The position numbers and the translations under genes were made by a program. 47,677 nt of DNA from Clostridiales bacterium. GTDB lineage: Bacteria; Bacillota; Clostridia; Lachnospirales; Lachnospiraceae. Every line of letters starts with the position of its first letter. Within the stretch, counting starts at the first letter, position 1. Of this stretch, positions 1-8,156 are shown piece after piece. The notes under the pieces were generated by a model. The model worked only from the letters and a program-made list of their open reading frames with translations, had not been told where the DNA came from and made no database searches. The stretch covers positions 1 to 47,677 of the forward strand of contig JALFSR010000100.1 of NCBI GenBank assembly GCA_022778745.1, given 5' to 3'.

Positions 1-924
1 TGTATTGCTAACGAGCCTCATATTACCCATAAGGTGCTTATCACTTGTGACGATACTGACCACCTTGAGCGTCTTGAAGCCGCTTTGAACAAGGATGGCC
101 AGATAGTATATTCTACTTGTTCAAACAATGGCACAAAGACAAATAAGTCAGAAGACGAGTACGATGAACTTGACGGTGTGGATGATGATGATGAATTCAA
201 ACTCATTTCCGAGACTGATTTTATCGGCAAAGTTGACAACGAAGAGAATAATTGTTTTGTCCTTCATATCAGGCAGTTGAGAGAAGGAATTGACATTAGG
301 ACATTGACAGATTGTATTATCTGTAATCGTGCTACAAGAGTGAATGACGGCGAAAAGACTAAATACATTCAAACTATTGGCCGCATACTTCGTCCTTATA
401 AGAACGAGCGTCCAGAGGAACTTACCGAAAGGGGGCTTACACTTAATGACAGAACCAAAACACACGGAAATGTGCTGTTTGTTGTGGGTAACTCCGATAT
501 TGACGAAAACGGGCAGAATGTCATTGAAAGACAGATGGTGAAGTTTGCAGTTAAGTACTACGGACTTGAAGGTGTGGAGGCATTTGCTCTTGACCCCAAC
601 AAGGACTATGGTGCTACGGGCAAGAAGAAGACATCCATCAGTGGTTGGAAGAGTGGAGATTCCGAGTGGGCAGACGAGTTTGAGGACGAAATCAGAGAAC
701 TTGAGGTTAATATTGTTAAGTTTATGGAAGAGGTTGTTCTGCCTATGAGTGCGTGGGAGGTAGAGATGGGTGGTGAACTTGAATTCAAAGAGGCTGTTAA
801 CCAGATTAAGCAGCGGTTTGGATATATTGACGGAATGAACCCCGTATGCGACATTATTTCCGATTATGCTCTTATGAAGATAGTTAGTAAGGTACTTGCA
901 AAATACGGTATCAAAGAAAGATAA
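1..924 (+). CDS. SF2 (DEAD/DEAH-type) helicase, C-terminal part
   Basis: The reading frame is open from base 1, so the N-terminal part (Walker A and DEAD/DEAH box) lies outside the window. Visible are helicase motif V (REGIDI) and motif VI (QTIGRILRP), separated as in the second RecA domain of type I/III restriction translocases and phage helicases. An acidic stretch (EDEYDELDGVDDDDE) sits before motif V. The last ~110 residues have no domain I recognise. The nuclease gene starts 11 nt after the stop and methyltransferase genes follow, so I infer the motor subunit of a restriction-modification-like system. A stand-alone phage helicase is the alternative. Confidence 0.85.
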   Translation, partial: CIANEPHITHKVLITCDDTDHLERLEAALNKDGQIVYSTCSNNGTKTNKSEDEYDELDGVDDDDEFKLISETDFIGKVDNEENNCFVLHIRQLREGIDIRTLTDCIICNRATRVNDGEKTKYIQTIGRILRPYKNERPEELTERGLTLNDRTKTHGNVLFVVGNSDIDENGQNVIERQMVKFAVKYYGLEGVEAFALDPNKDYGATGKKKTSISGWKSGDSEWADEFEDEIRELEVNIVKFMEEVVLPMSAWEVEMGGELEFKEAVNQIKQRFGYIDGMNPVCDIISDYALMKIVSKVLAKYGIKER

Positions 925-935
925 AAACGAATAAT

Positions 936-1688
936 ATGACAAAGGTTGAGAAAAAATACTCCGACTTCAAGAAAGTGGAGAAAGAAACTTGGGGCGAAAA
1001 AATGGTTTGGCATAAAGGTCAAAACATTTTCAATAGTGGTAGTATTGACAGATTTATTCGTGAGACAAAACTGTTTACCCCCGAAACTGTCGTCGATAAC
1101 ACTGATGATTATTTTGCTTTCATTGACCGTTTGAGTGAGAAGTATATGGCTTGGGCAAAGGAGATAGATGGTAACTTCAATGAGGAAGATTACAAGGATA
1201 TGAGAAAATCCTTTAAGGGCTTCTTTGGCGAGTATTTCTGTTACAGAATTGCTGAAGACACAACAACACTCTTGTCTGAAGATGAACTTTATAGGATAAG
1301 GTGTATGTCTCCTAATCTTATAGAAGAAGACGACAATGGTATTGATTTCACGGCAATAATCAATGATGAACCTAGTGTGATTCAAGTGAAGTGGTGGAAC
1401 AGATGGGCTGATAAAGATAAGGAATTTCTTTCTAACAAGATTTTCCAAGCACTTGGTTATGAAGGTGCAGCCGCTGGATATATCAACATTACCGAGCATC
1501 CGAAAAAGAATATGTATTTCATTTGGCTTGATAATGAGGAGGATGCGTATTCAGTAATTAATAGAAACCCTCGTACCAAAGGAAGAGTGGTGGTTTTCGG
1601 AAAAGAAACTTGGGACTTTTCTATTAATGGAAGGGACAAGATATTTTGGAGTGGGCTTTGGGATAAAATAAATGCCCTCGCAGAATAA
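936..1688 (+). CDS. Putative PD-(D/E)xK-fold endonuclease
   Basis: 250 residues, 11 nt after the helicase and probably co-transcribed with it. A restriction-endonuclease-like core is visible: E99 in GEYF on a helix, D137 in NGIDF, then a beta strand with Q150-V-K152, i.e. the D...(E/Q)xK pattern of PD-(D/E)xK enzymes. The strand is followed by a helix containing GYEGAAAGYIN. No target-recognition domain is obvious. I infer it is the cleavage subunit acting with the upstream helicase and downstream methyltransferase. The fold call comes from motif spacing only. Confidence 0.6.
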   Translation: MTKVEKKYSDFKKVEKETWGEKMVWHKGQNIFNSGSIDRFIRETKLFTPETVVDNTDDYFAFIDRLSEKYMAWAKEIDGNFNEEDYKDMRKSFKGFFGEYFCYRIAEDTTTLLSEDELYRIRCMSPNLIEEDDNGIDFTAIINDEPSVIQVKWWNRWADKDKEFLSNKIFQALGYEGAAAGYINITEHPKKNMYFIWLDNEEDAYSVINRNPRTKGRVVVFGKETWDFSINGRDKIFWSGLWDKINALAE

Positions 1689-1730
1689 TTGTGGTACGAT
1701 TTTTGCTTATAGGTATAAATATAGGGGCGA

Positions 1731-1760
1731 TTTGGAAAAAAAAATAAAATCCTATATTTG
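1731..1760 (+). promoter_or_regulatory. Bacteroidota-type promoter of the split methyltransferase genes
   Basis: TTTG at 1731-1734, 18 nt spacer, TATATTTG at 1753-1760, 27 nt before the start codon. It lets the methyltransferase be expressed separately from helicase and nuclease, as is usual for restriction-modification loci. Confidence 0.7.
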
Positions 1761-1787
1761 TACTCGTAACGCTTAAAAGAAAATAAT

Positions 1788-3191
1788 ATGGCAAGAAAAG
1801 ACAAGATTAAACTCGCTAACAACAATTCAGTTCGTTTCCCAGTTCCTAACGAAATGGGAAATATGCTTCTCATTGGCAATTTTGACGGTGTTTGTGGAAC
1901 ATTGTGTCAGTTGGATAACGGGAAGTATACTTTTGGTATATTTAGCGATGCCCTTCGTCATAATGGAACACTCCTACTGAAAACCTTGCAAGCAGGTAAG
2001 CACATCTATCTTATTTCCACTGAAGAGACACATAAGTATTTTCAGAGACTTCTCACCATATTTAGAGATAAGGGGTGGCTTGATAAGGTAGGTAGAGACA
2101 AAGCCATTCGCAGACAATATCATTGGTGTGAACTTGACTGCACGAAGGAAGATACTGCCATTATTGACTGTGTAAATAATAGACTATATAATGGGCTAAA
2201 CGAGATGAAATTTGAGAACATAATACAGAACCCCCCATATAACGGAACACTCCATTTCAAGTTTATGGAACTGGGTATCAAAATGCTTACAAGTACGGGT
2301 ACAATGACCATTATTGAACCCGCCACTTGGTTGATTAATCTTCGCAAGAACGGAGATGCTGAAATGTATAACGCCTTCAAGGACAGAATAGAGGGGCACA
2401 TTAAATCCGTGGTTATTGAAAATCTTAACAAAGATTTCAACATAGCAAATGATATGCCTTTTGCCACAACCACGATTGATATGTCACAGACATTTCATAG
2501 TATTGAATTTGTCTGCTGTGGTGAGAAGAGAGAAAACATCACTTCTATCTATGACTGTAATCTTATCGGCAACTATAATACCATATGGAGTATTTTTGAT
2601 AAGGTTATGGCATATGGAGATTCAATGAGTAATCATATCTATAATAGTGAATGTGGCACAAACTATGAGGCTTATCTTCGCTATTGGAATTATCAGTTAT
2701 ATGCTTTGGGTAGCAATTATGGTAAAGTTGTTAATCAGTATAACAGTAAATCTATTGCTGTATATAGAACGCTTGATTTTGGCTCTTTCTTTTCATCATA
2801 TGTTGATAGCCTTTACTATAAGGATGTAAAAGATACTATTCCTCTCAGCCGTTCAAACAATGAGTGCGATTGCCTCTGTGGAACAAAAGAAGAACTTGAA
2901 AATTGGAAGTATAATGTTGAGCATAATAGGCTCTTTTTATTCTTGACAATGTGCACAACATATGACAAGCATAATAATGCTACCGATATTGTTCCATTTG
3001 TATGTGACAAGAAATATACCAACGATGAGGTGAATGCGCTTTTCGGTTTCACCGAAGAAGAGGTTTCTTTGATAAATCATACTGTTGCAAGATTCGAATA
3101 TGACGGAGAATGGTTCAAAAGGTATATGTGTGGAAAGGGTAGCGTTTCCGATGATGATGTAAATAATTTTGTGAAAAGTATTATGGACTAA
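1788..3191 (+). CDS. N6-adenine methyltransferase, catalytic (NPPY) half of a split enzyme
   Basis: 467 residues. The catalytic motif IV, NPPYNG, is at residues 148-153 and is followed by the long helix and EPATWLIN strand typical of Eco57I/type I-like N6-adenine methyltransferases. No SAM-binding motif I (DPxxGxG) is visible in this protein. That motif is in the next gene, which overlaps this stop codon by one base (TAATG). The C-terminal ~300 residues may hold target recognition. I infer the two proteins assemble into one enzyme. Splitting with the catalytic half encoded first is unusual. Confidence 0.75.
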   Translation: MARKDKIKLANNNSVRFPVPNEMGNMLLIGNFDGVCGTLCQLDNGKYTFGIFSDALRHNGTLLLKTLQAGKHIYLISTEETHKYFQRLLTIFRDKGWLDKVGRDKAIRRQYHWCELDCTKEDTAIIDCVNNRLYNGLNEMKFENIIQNPPYNGTLHFKFMELGIKMLTSTGTMTIIEPATWLINLRKNGDAEMYNAFKDRIEGHIKSVVIENLNKDFNIANDMPFATTTIDMSQTFHSIEFVCCGEKRENITSIYDCNLIGNYNTIWSIFDKVMAYGDSMSNHIYNSECGTNYEAYLRYWNYQLYALGSNYGKVVNQYNSKSIAVYRTLDFGSFFSSYVDSLYYKDVKDTIPLSRSNNECDCLCGTKEELENWKYNVEHNRLFLFLTMCTTYDKHNNATDIVPFVCDKKYTNDEVNALFGFTEEEVSLINHTVARFEYDGEWFKRYMCGKGSVSDDDVNNFVKSIMD

Positions 3192-3763
3192 TGTTAAAAG
3201 GCGATAAGACAGAGGAACGCAAGGCGAGACACGCTGTAACACAAGAAGATTTCACCCCAAACGAAATTGTGGAGGTGATGCTTGATACTTTTCACGAAGA
3301 ATCTTACTCTAATCTTGATGAAACATTTATTGACCCTGCGTGTGGAAACGGAAATTTTCTTGTATCAATACTCAATAGAAAGTTAGTTTACTGTGAGTGC
3401 GTGGGAGATGCTTATAAAGCATTGAAATCCATCTATGGTGTGGAACTTATGGCAGACAATGTAGAGGAATGCAGACAGCGACTCTACGATACAGTTACTA
3501 AGGCTTTTCCAGAAATACTGAAACAACAAGATATGGTGTTCAAGACGAGGGCGATTATTCGAAATAGAATTCAGTGGTATGATTCACTTAAGTTCGATTA
3601 TAACCATTGGCCATCCTTATCTCTAAAACCTCGTAAAGGACACGAAAAAGTGGGTTTTAACGAGGTTAAGCACTTGGACGACACAAAGTACCCTATGTGG
3701 TATAAAGAGCCTCAAAAAGAAGTAAAGCAATTAGAACTTTTTTCGGAAAAAGATTACAAATAA
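3191..3763 (+). CDS. N6-adenine methyltransferase, SAM-binding half of a split enzyme
   Basis: 190 residues starting at the A of the upstream stop codon (TAATG), suggesting translational coupling. The N-terminus has the FTPNEIV segment that precedes motif I in HsdM/Eco57I-type enzymes, then motif I DPACGNGNF at residues 48-56, and an acidic post-motif strand (IYGVELMADN). The catalytic NPPY motif is absent here and present in the preceding gene. The protein ends soon after, with a charged tail. I am confident of the motif; the partnership is inferred from complementarity and overlap. Confidence 0.75.
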   Translation: MLKGDKTEERKARHAVTQEDFTPNEIVEVMLDTFHEESYSNLDETFIDPACGNGNFLVSILNRKLVYCECVGDAYKALKSIYGVELMADNVEECRQRLYDTVTKAFPEILKQQDMVFKTRAIIRNRIQWYDSLKFDYNHWPSLSLKPRKGHEKVGFNEVKHLDDTKYPMWYKEPQKEVKQLELFSEKDYK

Positions 3764-3854
3764 TTGCAAAAAATCTTGATTATTTGCTACTAATCAACTA
3801 TTTATATATAGTATTAGATTTGATACTGTATATACGATTTAAGTTAAAGTGGAG

Positions 3855-3931
3855 GTGAAGGGCTGCTTGGCTAAAATCAAAATAATGAAATATAGAATTA
3901 CGGGGATATTATCTTTGCAGCCACCCTTCAC
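3855..3931. repeat. Inverted repeat around a promoter, upstream of the transposase
   Basis: GTGAAGGGCTGC at 3855-3866 is repeated in inverse at 3917-3931 (GCAGCCACCCTTCAC, with a 3-nt insertion). The promoter element TATCTTTG (3910-3917) lies between and partly within the right arm. It may be a relic of the insertion sequence end or an operator. I found no matching copy downstream of the transposase. Confidence 0.5.
3910..3917 (+). promoter_or_regulatory. Promoter -7 element of the transposase
   Basis: TATCTTTG matches TAnnTTTG, 55 nt before the transposase start codon. Confidence 0.5.
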
Positions 3932-3972
3932 ATTATGCTGCTTGATAGTTTTCCTCGTTTTTTTATTGATTT

Positions 3973-4909
3973 ATGGTTGATTTTAGCAAATTCAGTTCAT
4001 TGGTGGACATTGCACTTTATTTCGACACGCCAGAGAAATGCAAGGAAGCGATTAAGGAAGCAAGGTGGGGAGACGATGTAGTTTGCCCCTATTGCGGACA
4101 GCACGATTGCCACAAGAGAAAAGACGGAAGGTATGTATGCAGAAACTGTAACCACAACTTCTCCGAAACGGTAGGTACAATCTTCGAGAATACGAAAATC
4201 TCATTGGTCAAATGGTTTATGGCTATGTATCTGATAAGCGGGCATAAGAAAGGTGTTTCAAGTATGCAGATTGCTCGTGACATTCATACAACACAGAAGA
4301 CAGCGTGGTATATTCTCCATAAGGTTCGCAGCCTTTATGAGCAAGACGATTCAGTGGCACTTGAAGGTGAGGTAGAGTGTGACGAAATGTATCTCGGTGG
4401 TAGAGAGAAGAACAAACACAAGAACAAGCGTACAGCCCACACTCAAGGTAAGAGTATCAAGACGAAAATTCCTATCTTCGGTATGTCAGAACGCACTGGA
4501 CGCACGGCAGCATTCGCAGTGCCCGATACCAAGGCTGAGACTTTAAGGCTCTATATAGGGCAGTTTGTGGCTGATAACGCACAGATATTCACGGACGAAT
4601 CCAAGTGCTACAATAACTTGAAGGAACACGGCTACAACCACCACTTCGTCAATCACTCCGAATGTGAGTTTGCCAATGAGGAAGGAATTACCACCAACAC
4701 GATTGAAGGCTTCTGGGGGGCACTTCAAGAGGATGGTGTTCGGAACTTACCATTTCATTTCACCGAAGTATGTTCAGCGTTATATAGACGAGGCTGTGTA
4801 TAGGTGGAATACAAGAAAAGAGAACGAGGACGAAAGATTCATCCATATGTTCTCTTTATCGCTTGGAATTTTCGATTATCGTGCAGTTCGTATGGAAACT
4901 GTTTGCTAA
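3973..4909 (+). pseudogene. IS1595-family (ISXO2-like) transposase, frameshifted
   Basis: The first frame (3973-4803) encodes an N-terminal zinc ribbon (C38, C41, C56, C59), then an ISXO2-like DDE nuclease core with D137 (ECDEMYLGG), D208 (FTDES) and the NTIEGFW segment at 242-248. Right after NTIEGFW, in a run of six G at 4715-4720, the frame goes wrong. The conserved ending (FGTYHFISPK, QRYIDEAVYRWNTR) continues in the +1 frame to 4909. Removing one G restores a full-length protein of about 310 residues. It is either a real inactivating indel or a homopolymer sequencing error. Programmed shifting seems less likely because the sequence is not a usual slippery site. Clear terminal inverted repeats were not found. 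Confidence 0.8.
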
Positions 4910-4925
4910 ATTCAAAAATTTTTCG

Positions 4926-4933
4926 TATCTTTG
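4926..4933 (+). promoter_or_regulatory. Promoter -7 element
   Basis: TATCTTTG, 20 nt before the start codon of the 117-residue gene that follows. Confidence 0.6.
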
Positions 4934-4952
4934 ACAAAAATTAAGATACACA

Positions 4953-5306
4953 ATGAAAATTAAAAATTTGAATGCTTGTACTCTTGAGGAAAATGGTACT
5001 CTTGAGGCCTATGATAAGAAAAATCTGCTAACCATTAAAAAGGGAGTATATACCATCGGTAATTCGCCCGTTCAATACAAAATCGAAAGCACTGATAGGG
5101 TTCAGTATACCGACTACCTTAAAGCAAAGGTTGCTGATAAGTTCGTTTATCAACTTAGAAAAGCCGATAATAACAATGAGGAAATCTATATATCCCTCAC
5201 ATTCTGTCAGAATGTGAAGTTTATTCTTATGAATAGACTTAGCATCAAGAGCTTTTTCAAGGTGTTGGTGAAGCCAATTGAGTGGTTAATTAAACTTTTA
5301 AAGTAA
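4953..5306 (+). CDS. Hypothetical protein, 117 aa
   Basis: Not recognised. The C-terminus is basic and amphipathic to hydrophobic (VLVKPIEWLIKLLK), which could associate with a membrane. The start at 4953 is supported by the promoter 20 nt upstream. Confidence 0.7.
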   Translation: MKIKNLNACTLEENGTLEAYDKKNLLTIKKGVYTIGNSPVQYKIESTDRVQYTDYLKAKVADKFVYQLRKADNNNEEIYISLTFCQNVKFILMNRLSIKSFFKVLVKPIEWLIKLLK

Positions 5307-5369
5307 TAACAAGGACTAAATTAAAGGGAACGATTTAGCCAACAAGTATATAGTTCCCAAAATTAATTA

Positions 5370-5377
5370 TATATTTG
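5370..5377 (+). promoter_or_regulatory. Promoter -7 element
   Basis: TATATTTG, 19 nt before the start codon of the frameshifted gene at 5396. It probably also serves the HTH gene at 5783, which has no promoter of its own. Confidence 0.65.
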
Positions 5378-5395
5378 CGAAAAACAATAAAAAAC

Positions 5396-5750
5396 ATGAA
5401 TACAAATATAGTAAATAAAGCAAGGCAAATTATTGAGGATATACTGAAGACATTCCCGAGGAAGGAATATAATGATATATTGAACCGTTTCCCCCAATGA
5501 CGCATCTGAGAAAAAGCCTATATACAGAATAGATTTCTTTTATACAAACGGCGGACACACATTAAGCTCTGTAAATTTCTCGTCTGACAACGAAGCAATA
5601 GATGCCGCACTGAGAAGAGTACAAACCCGAAATGATGCCTGCGGAGGCGTATGTGGCATCAAGGTCAAAAAATATACGGGCGAACACAACAGCAACGGAC
5701 TCAATATATTGAAGACTGTATACGAAAAAGGCAAAACAGAAAGGTTTTAA
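5396..5750 (+). pseudogene. Small hypothetical gene broken by a +1 frameshift
   Basis: The frame from ATG 5396 stops at 5498-5500, but the next frame continues without a stop from 5502 to 5750. Joining them at the run of five C (5491-5495) by dropping one C gives a continuous protein of about 117 residues running through NRFPNDASEKKPIYRIDFFY. The second half is not recognised. It is either a homopolymer indel or a sequencing error; the transposase just upstream has the same kind of lesion. Confidence 0.6.
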
Positions 5751-5782
5751 AAAATAACCAAAAAAGAAAAAAACAATAAAAA

Positions 5783-6094
5783 ATGCCCCAAGATAATGAA
5801 ATCATTTCCCGTCTTAAGGAACATCAGTCCTCGACTCCATCAAAATGGCGTGAAAAAACGGAGTGGCGCATGAAAAACAAATTATGGCTATGCTACTCCC
5901 AACATATTGCTATGATGATGCTTGATCAAATGGAAAAACTTAATATAAACAAAGAACAATTATCCAAACTGTTGGACTGTACTCAAGAATATGTCTCAAA
6001 AATACTTAAAGGACAAGAAAATCTGTCCCTTGAAACCATGGCCAAAATTGAGCAATGCCTGAAAATTCAAATCTTCAATATCAATTTAGATTAA
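5783..6094 (+). CDS. XRE/HTH-3 family DNA-binding protein
   Basis: 103 residues. The C-terminal half is a helix-turn-helix of the XRE type (KEQLSKLLDCTQEYVSKILK, then LSLETMAKIEQCL). The N-terminal ~45 residues are charged. The layout resembles HigA/MqsA-type antitoxins and small phage regulators. The gene upstream is frameshifted, so if it was a toxin-antitoxin pair the partner may be lost. It is followed by a terminator. Confidence 0.8.
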   Translation: MPQDNEIISRLKEHQSSTPSKWREKTEWRMKNKLWLCYSQHIAMMMLDQMEKLNINKEQLSKLLDCTQEYVSKILKGQENLSLETMAKIEQCLKIQIFNINLD

Positions 6095-6105
6095 TTTTTT
6101 AACAG

Positions 6106-6143
6106 AATCTTAGGAAAGAATTAAATTTTCTAAGATTTTTTTA
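6106..6143 (+). terminator. Intrinsic terminator
   Basis: AATCTTAG...CTAAGATT hairpin followed by a T-run, 12 nt after the HTH gene. Confidence 0.8.
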
Positions 6144-6161
6144 TTTTATTGATGCTTAGGC

Positions 6162-6174
6162 GATATTTATAAAG
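6162..6174 (+). promoter_or_regulatory. Possible non-canonical promoter (TATTTATAAAG)
   Basis: The gene at 6190 lacks TAnnTTTG. GATATTTATAAAG lies 15 nt before its start and resembles elements before the genes at 44027 and 43077 (minus). Confidence 0.35.
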
Positions 6175-6189
6175 AAAGGGATAACACGC

Positions 6190-7278
6190 ATGAAAACAAA
6201 CATAACAATCACTGAGGCACAACTCGGAAACATCATAAAAGAACGCCTTAAAAAGGTACTGAACGAGGGCATAAGCGACACGACTTATCATTTTGCATCA
6301 TTGTATTCGTGTGTTGATATACTGAAAAATAATACGTTCAATCTTACCATGTCATCCAACCGTTCAGATGCCTATGACAACAAAAGGCTGTTCTATTTGT
6401 CTACACAACGCGGGAGAAGCAAGGATATCGGATATGCCGGCCATCTAAGTTCCTGCGTAAGAATCCAACTCGACGGAAATGCCCTGCGGACAAAGTATGC
6501 AGGAAAACCGATTGACTATTGGGGCGCATCCATGGGAAAGCAATACTACTATAAGGACGACCCCTATAATGAAGGAATGACGAGTGCAAAACAACATCAC
6601 CCTAATTTCGAGATGGAGGATAGAATCTTCTCCTATGAGCCTACTATTGGAAACGCATCGAAATATATCAACAGAATTGATGTGTATATCAAGACAGATA
6701 CAAACGACACGAAACGTCTGAATGTCGAGAAGGAAATCGCAGTCATCATATGGGTATTGGGCAAAAGAAACAAGATTCCCGTTTATATATACGACAACCT
6801 GAAGGACTTCAATTTCATGACCGACAACATCATCAACAACGAAATCGAACAGCTTTACAAGGACGACTTCCATGCAAAAACGGAACGTGACTACAGCGAC
6901 CAACCCTTATATAGGGCACACAAGGACATCTCCCATAAAAACAAATATGTCACAATATTGCTGCACCTGCTGAACGTGTTGAGCGACGGAGAGATATTCA
7001 GAAAAGACAACCGCGCATATGCGCTGATATCCAACACCCTGCACAAATTCGGTCTGGAACAATATAGGTCAAGTGTGATGTCCGAACTGAAACGCACACG
7101 AGGATATGCCTTCAATGAAAGCTGCAGGCTGCTGTCAAACACATCCAACGTGCCAATCAGGAAACTGAACACGGAAGACCCCGACGAGGACTCGAACAGA
7201 ATCATGAGATTGGGCGCATGGATATTGAGGAGCAAAGGCGCCTCCAACTTCGACCAACTGATTGCATACGGCAATTGA
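6190..7278 (+). CDS. Phage protein with ITEAQ-helix N-terminus; possible ADP-ribosyltransferase-like fold
   Basis: 362 residues. Residues 7-26 form the amphipathic ITEAQLGNIIKERLKKVLNE segment seen at the N-terminus of many large-phage proteins; a related start occurs at 21376. Residues 33-110 (YHFASL..., FYLSTQR at 68-74, then VRIQLDG) resemble the start of ART-type enzymes, where an H/R pocket residue and an STxR-like strand bind NAD. No catalytic glutamate can be assigned with confidence, so the enzyme activity is only a suggestion. The gene is GC-richer than its neighbours and stands alone between two terminators. Confidence 0.75.
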   Translation: MKTNITITEAQLGNIIKERLKKVLNEGISDTTYHFASLYSCVDILKNNTFNLTMSSNRSDAYDNKRLFYLSTQRGRSKDIGYAGHLSSCVRIQLDGNALRTKYAGKPIDYWGASMGKQYYYKDDPYNEGMTSAKQHHPNFEMEDRIFSYEPTIGNASKYINRIDVYIKTDTNDTKRLNVEKEIAVIIWVLGKRNKIPVYIYDNLKDFNFMTDNIINNEIEQLYKDDFHAKTERDYSDQPLYRAHKDISHKNKYVTILLHLLNVLSDGEIFRKDNRAYALISNTLHKFGLEQYRSSVMSELKRTRGYAFNESCRLLSNTSNVPIRKLNTEDPDEDSNRIMRLGAWILRSKGASNFDQLIAYGN

Positions 7279-7317
7279 ACTGCCGCGCAATACAAAATCA
7301 AATATCATATTTGATGG

Positions 7318-7352
7318 AATCTCGGGAAGGAACGGTCTTCCTGAGATTTTTT
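7318..7352 (+). terminator. Intrinsic terminator
   Basis: AATCTCGGGAAG pairs with CTTCCTGAGATT, followed by a T-run, 40 nt after the 362-residue gene. Confidence 0.85.
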
Positions 7353-7453
7353 ATTCCCCATCCTCAAAAAACCGAAAATCAAACCTTGATAAGTGGTGAA
7401 AGATTAATTTTCTTAAGCAGTGCAAAGAGAATCCATTTTGAAAAATTCTAAAA

Positions 7454-7790
7454 AAATATGGGGAAAAATTTTTGGGGGCATTGATTTTTGGAAAATACCC
7501 CCTACCCCTGATGGAAATCGGTGTTTTTGGATTGACGTATCCCTGTGGTCAAAACGCTACATTTTCCCATCTTGATAGTACGGAGATTTTAATTTTATAA
7601 GACGGAATCTTAATTTTGAAAATCTGTACGGAACTTTGATTTATAAAACAGCGATTTTTTATGAAAGGGAGATTTAATTTTATGAAACAGAACTTTAATG
7701 TTGAAAAAACTCAAAAATATAGGGGAAAAATTTTTCGCACAAGGCATTTTTCAAAAGAAGGGGGTACCCCCTATGGAAAAATCGAAAAAA
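7454..7790. repeat. Two ~70-bp direct repeats flanking a degenerate tandem array
   Basis: Copies at about 7449-7520 and 7711-7784 share ATATrGGGGAAAAATTTTT, a CATTTTT-like block, a C/G-run and ATGG-AAA-TCG. Between them (about 7578-7706) are roughly six degenerate ~21-nt units of the form GGAnnTTTAATTTTATrAAA. Confidence 0.6.
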
Positions 7791-7869
7791 TAGGGTAAAT
7801 CTATTGCAGCCATTAGCCCCGCGGCATATAGACGTGGTACGGAGGTCTGACAAAGGGAGCACTTACGTA

Positions 7870-7890
7870 GGGAGGGGGAGGGGTAGGGGG
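7870..7890 (+). other. G-quadruplex-type G-run cluster
   Basis: Four G-runs (3, 5, 4 and 5 G) separated by 1, 1 and 2 bases, in a non-coding AT-rich setting. Confidence 0.6.
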
Positions 7891-7965
7891 TACATAGGCA
7901 GGCCTATATCCTATAAAATAAAATTAAATTTTATATTTGCAAGGAAAACTTTAATTTTTTTCATT

Positions 7966-8035
7966 AAAACGATTTAGGAGATGGGATAATATATTAAAAC
8001 GATTTGGCGGTAGTCTACGAGGGGTAAAACGATTT
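7966..8035 (+). repeat. Three AAAACGATTT boxes upstream of the sigma gene
   Basis: Copies at 7966-7975, 7996-8005 and 8026-8035, all in the same orientation and evenly spaced by 30 nt, i.e. about three helical turns. They are members of the window-wide AAAACGATTT family. Confidence 0.75.
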
Positions 8036-8048
8036 TTATAAAAAAAAG

Positions 8049-8080
8049 TTTGGAAGTTAAAAAAATAGTCCGTACCTTTG
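8049..8080 (+). promoter_or_regulatory. Promoter of the sigma factor gene
   Basis: TTTG 8049-8052, 20 nt spacer, TACCTTTG 8073-8080; start codon 76 nt downstream. Confidence 0.75.
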
Positions 8081-8156
8081 CTTTCGGAAATGAGGGAAAC
8101 ACCCCAACGGAAAGGGAAAGCCGATAAGTACCCACAACGCCAAACACTTATATAAT

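Larger units (their letters stand above)
7353..8072. other. Gene-free regulatory region before the sigma factor gene
   Basis: No credible ORF. It holds two ~70-bp direct repeats, a degenerate A/T-rich tandem array between them, a G-run cluster, one copy of the TATCCTATAAAATAA repeat (7905-7922), a TATATTTG element with no gene (7932-7939) and three AAAACGATTT boxes. It is the longest unexplained stretch in the left half. Confidence 0.7.

Noticed and set aside
148..942. 264-codon ORF on the minus strand
   Set aside because: Antisense to the helicase, whose motifs V and VI are unambiguous; the minus-strand product is low-complexity hydrophobic and has no promoter or leader.
4715..4720. Programmed frameshift in the transposase
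   Set aside because: The needed shift is +1 in a G-run; the usual IS mechanism is -1 on an A-rich slippery site with a downstream structure. An indel or sequencing error is simpler.
3764..4952. Complete IS1595 element with terminal inverted repeats
   Set aside because: I compared both flanks and found no matching inverted ends; only the transposase itself is supported.
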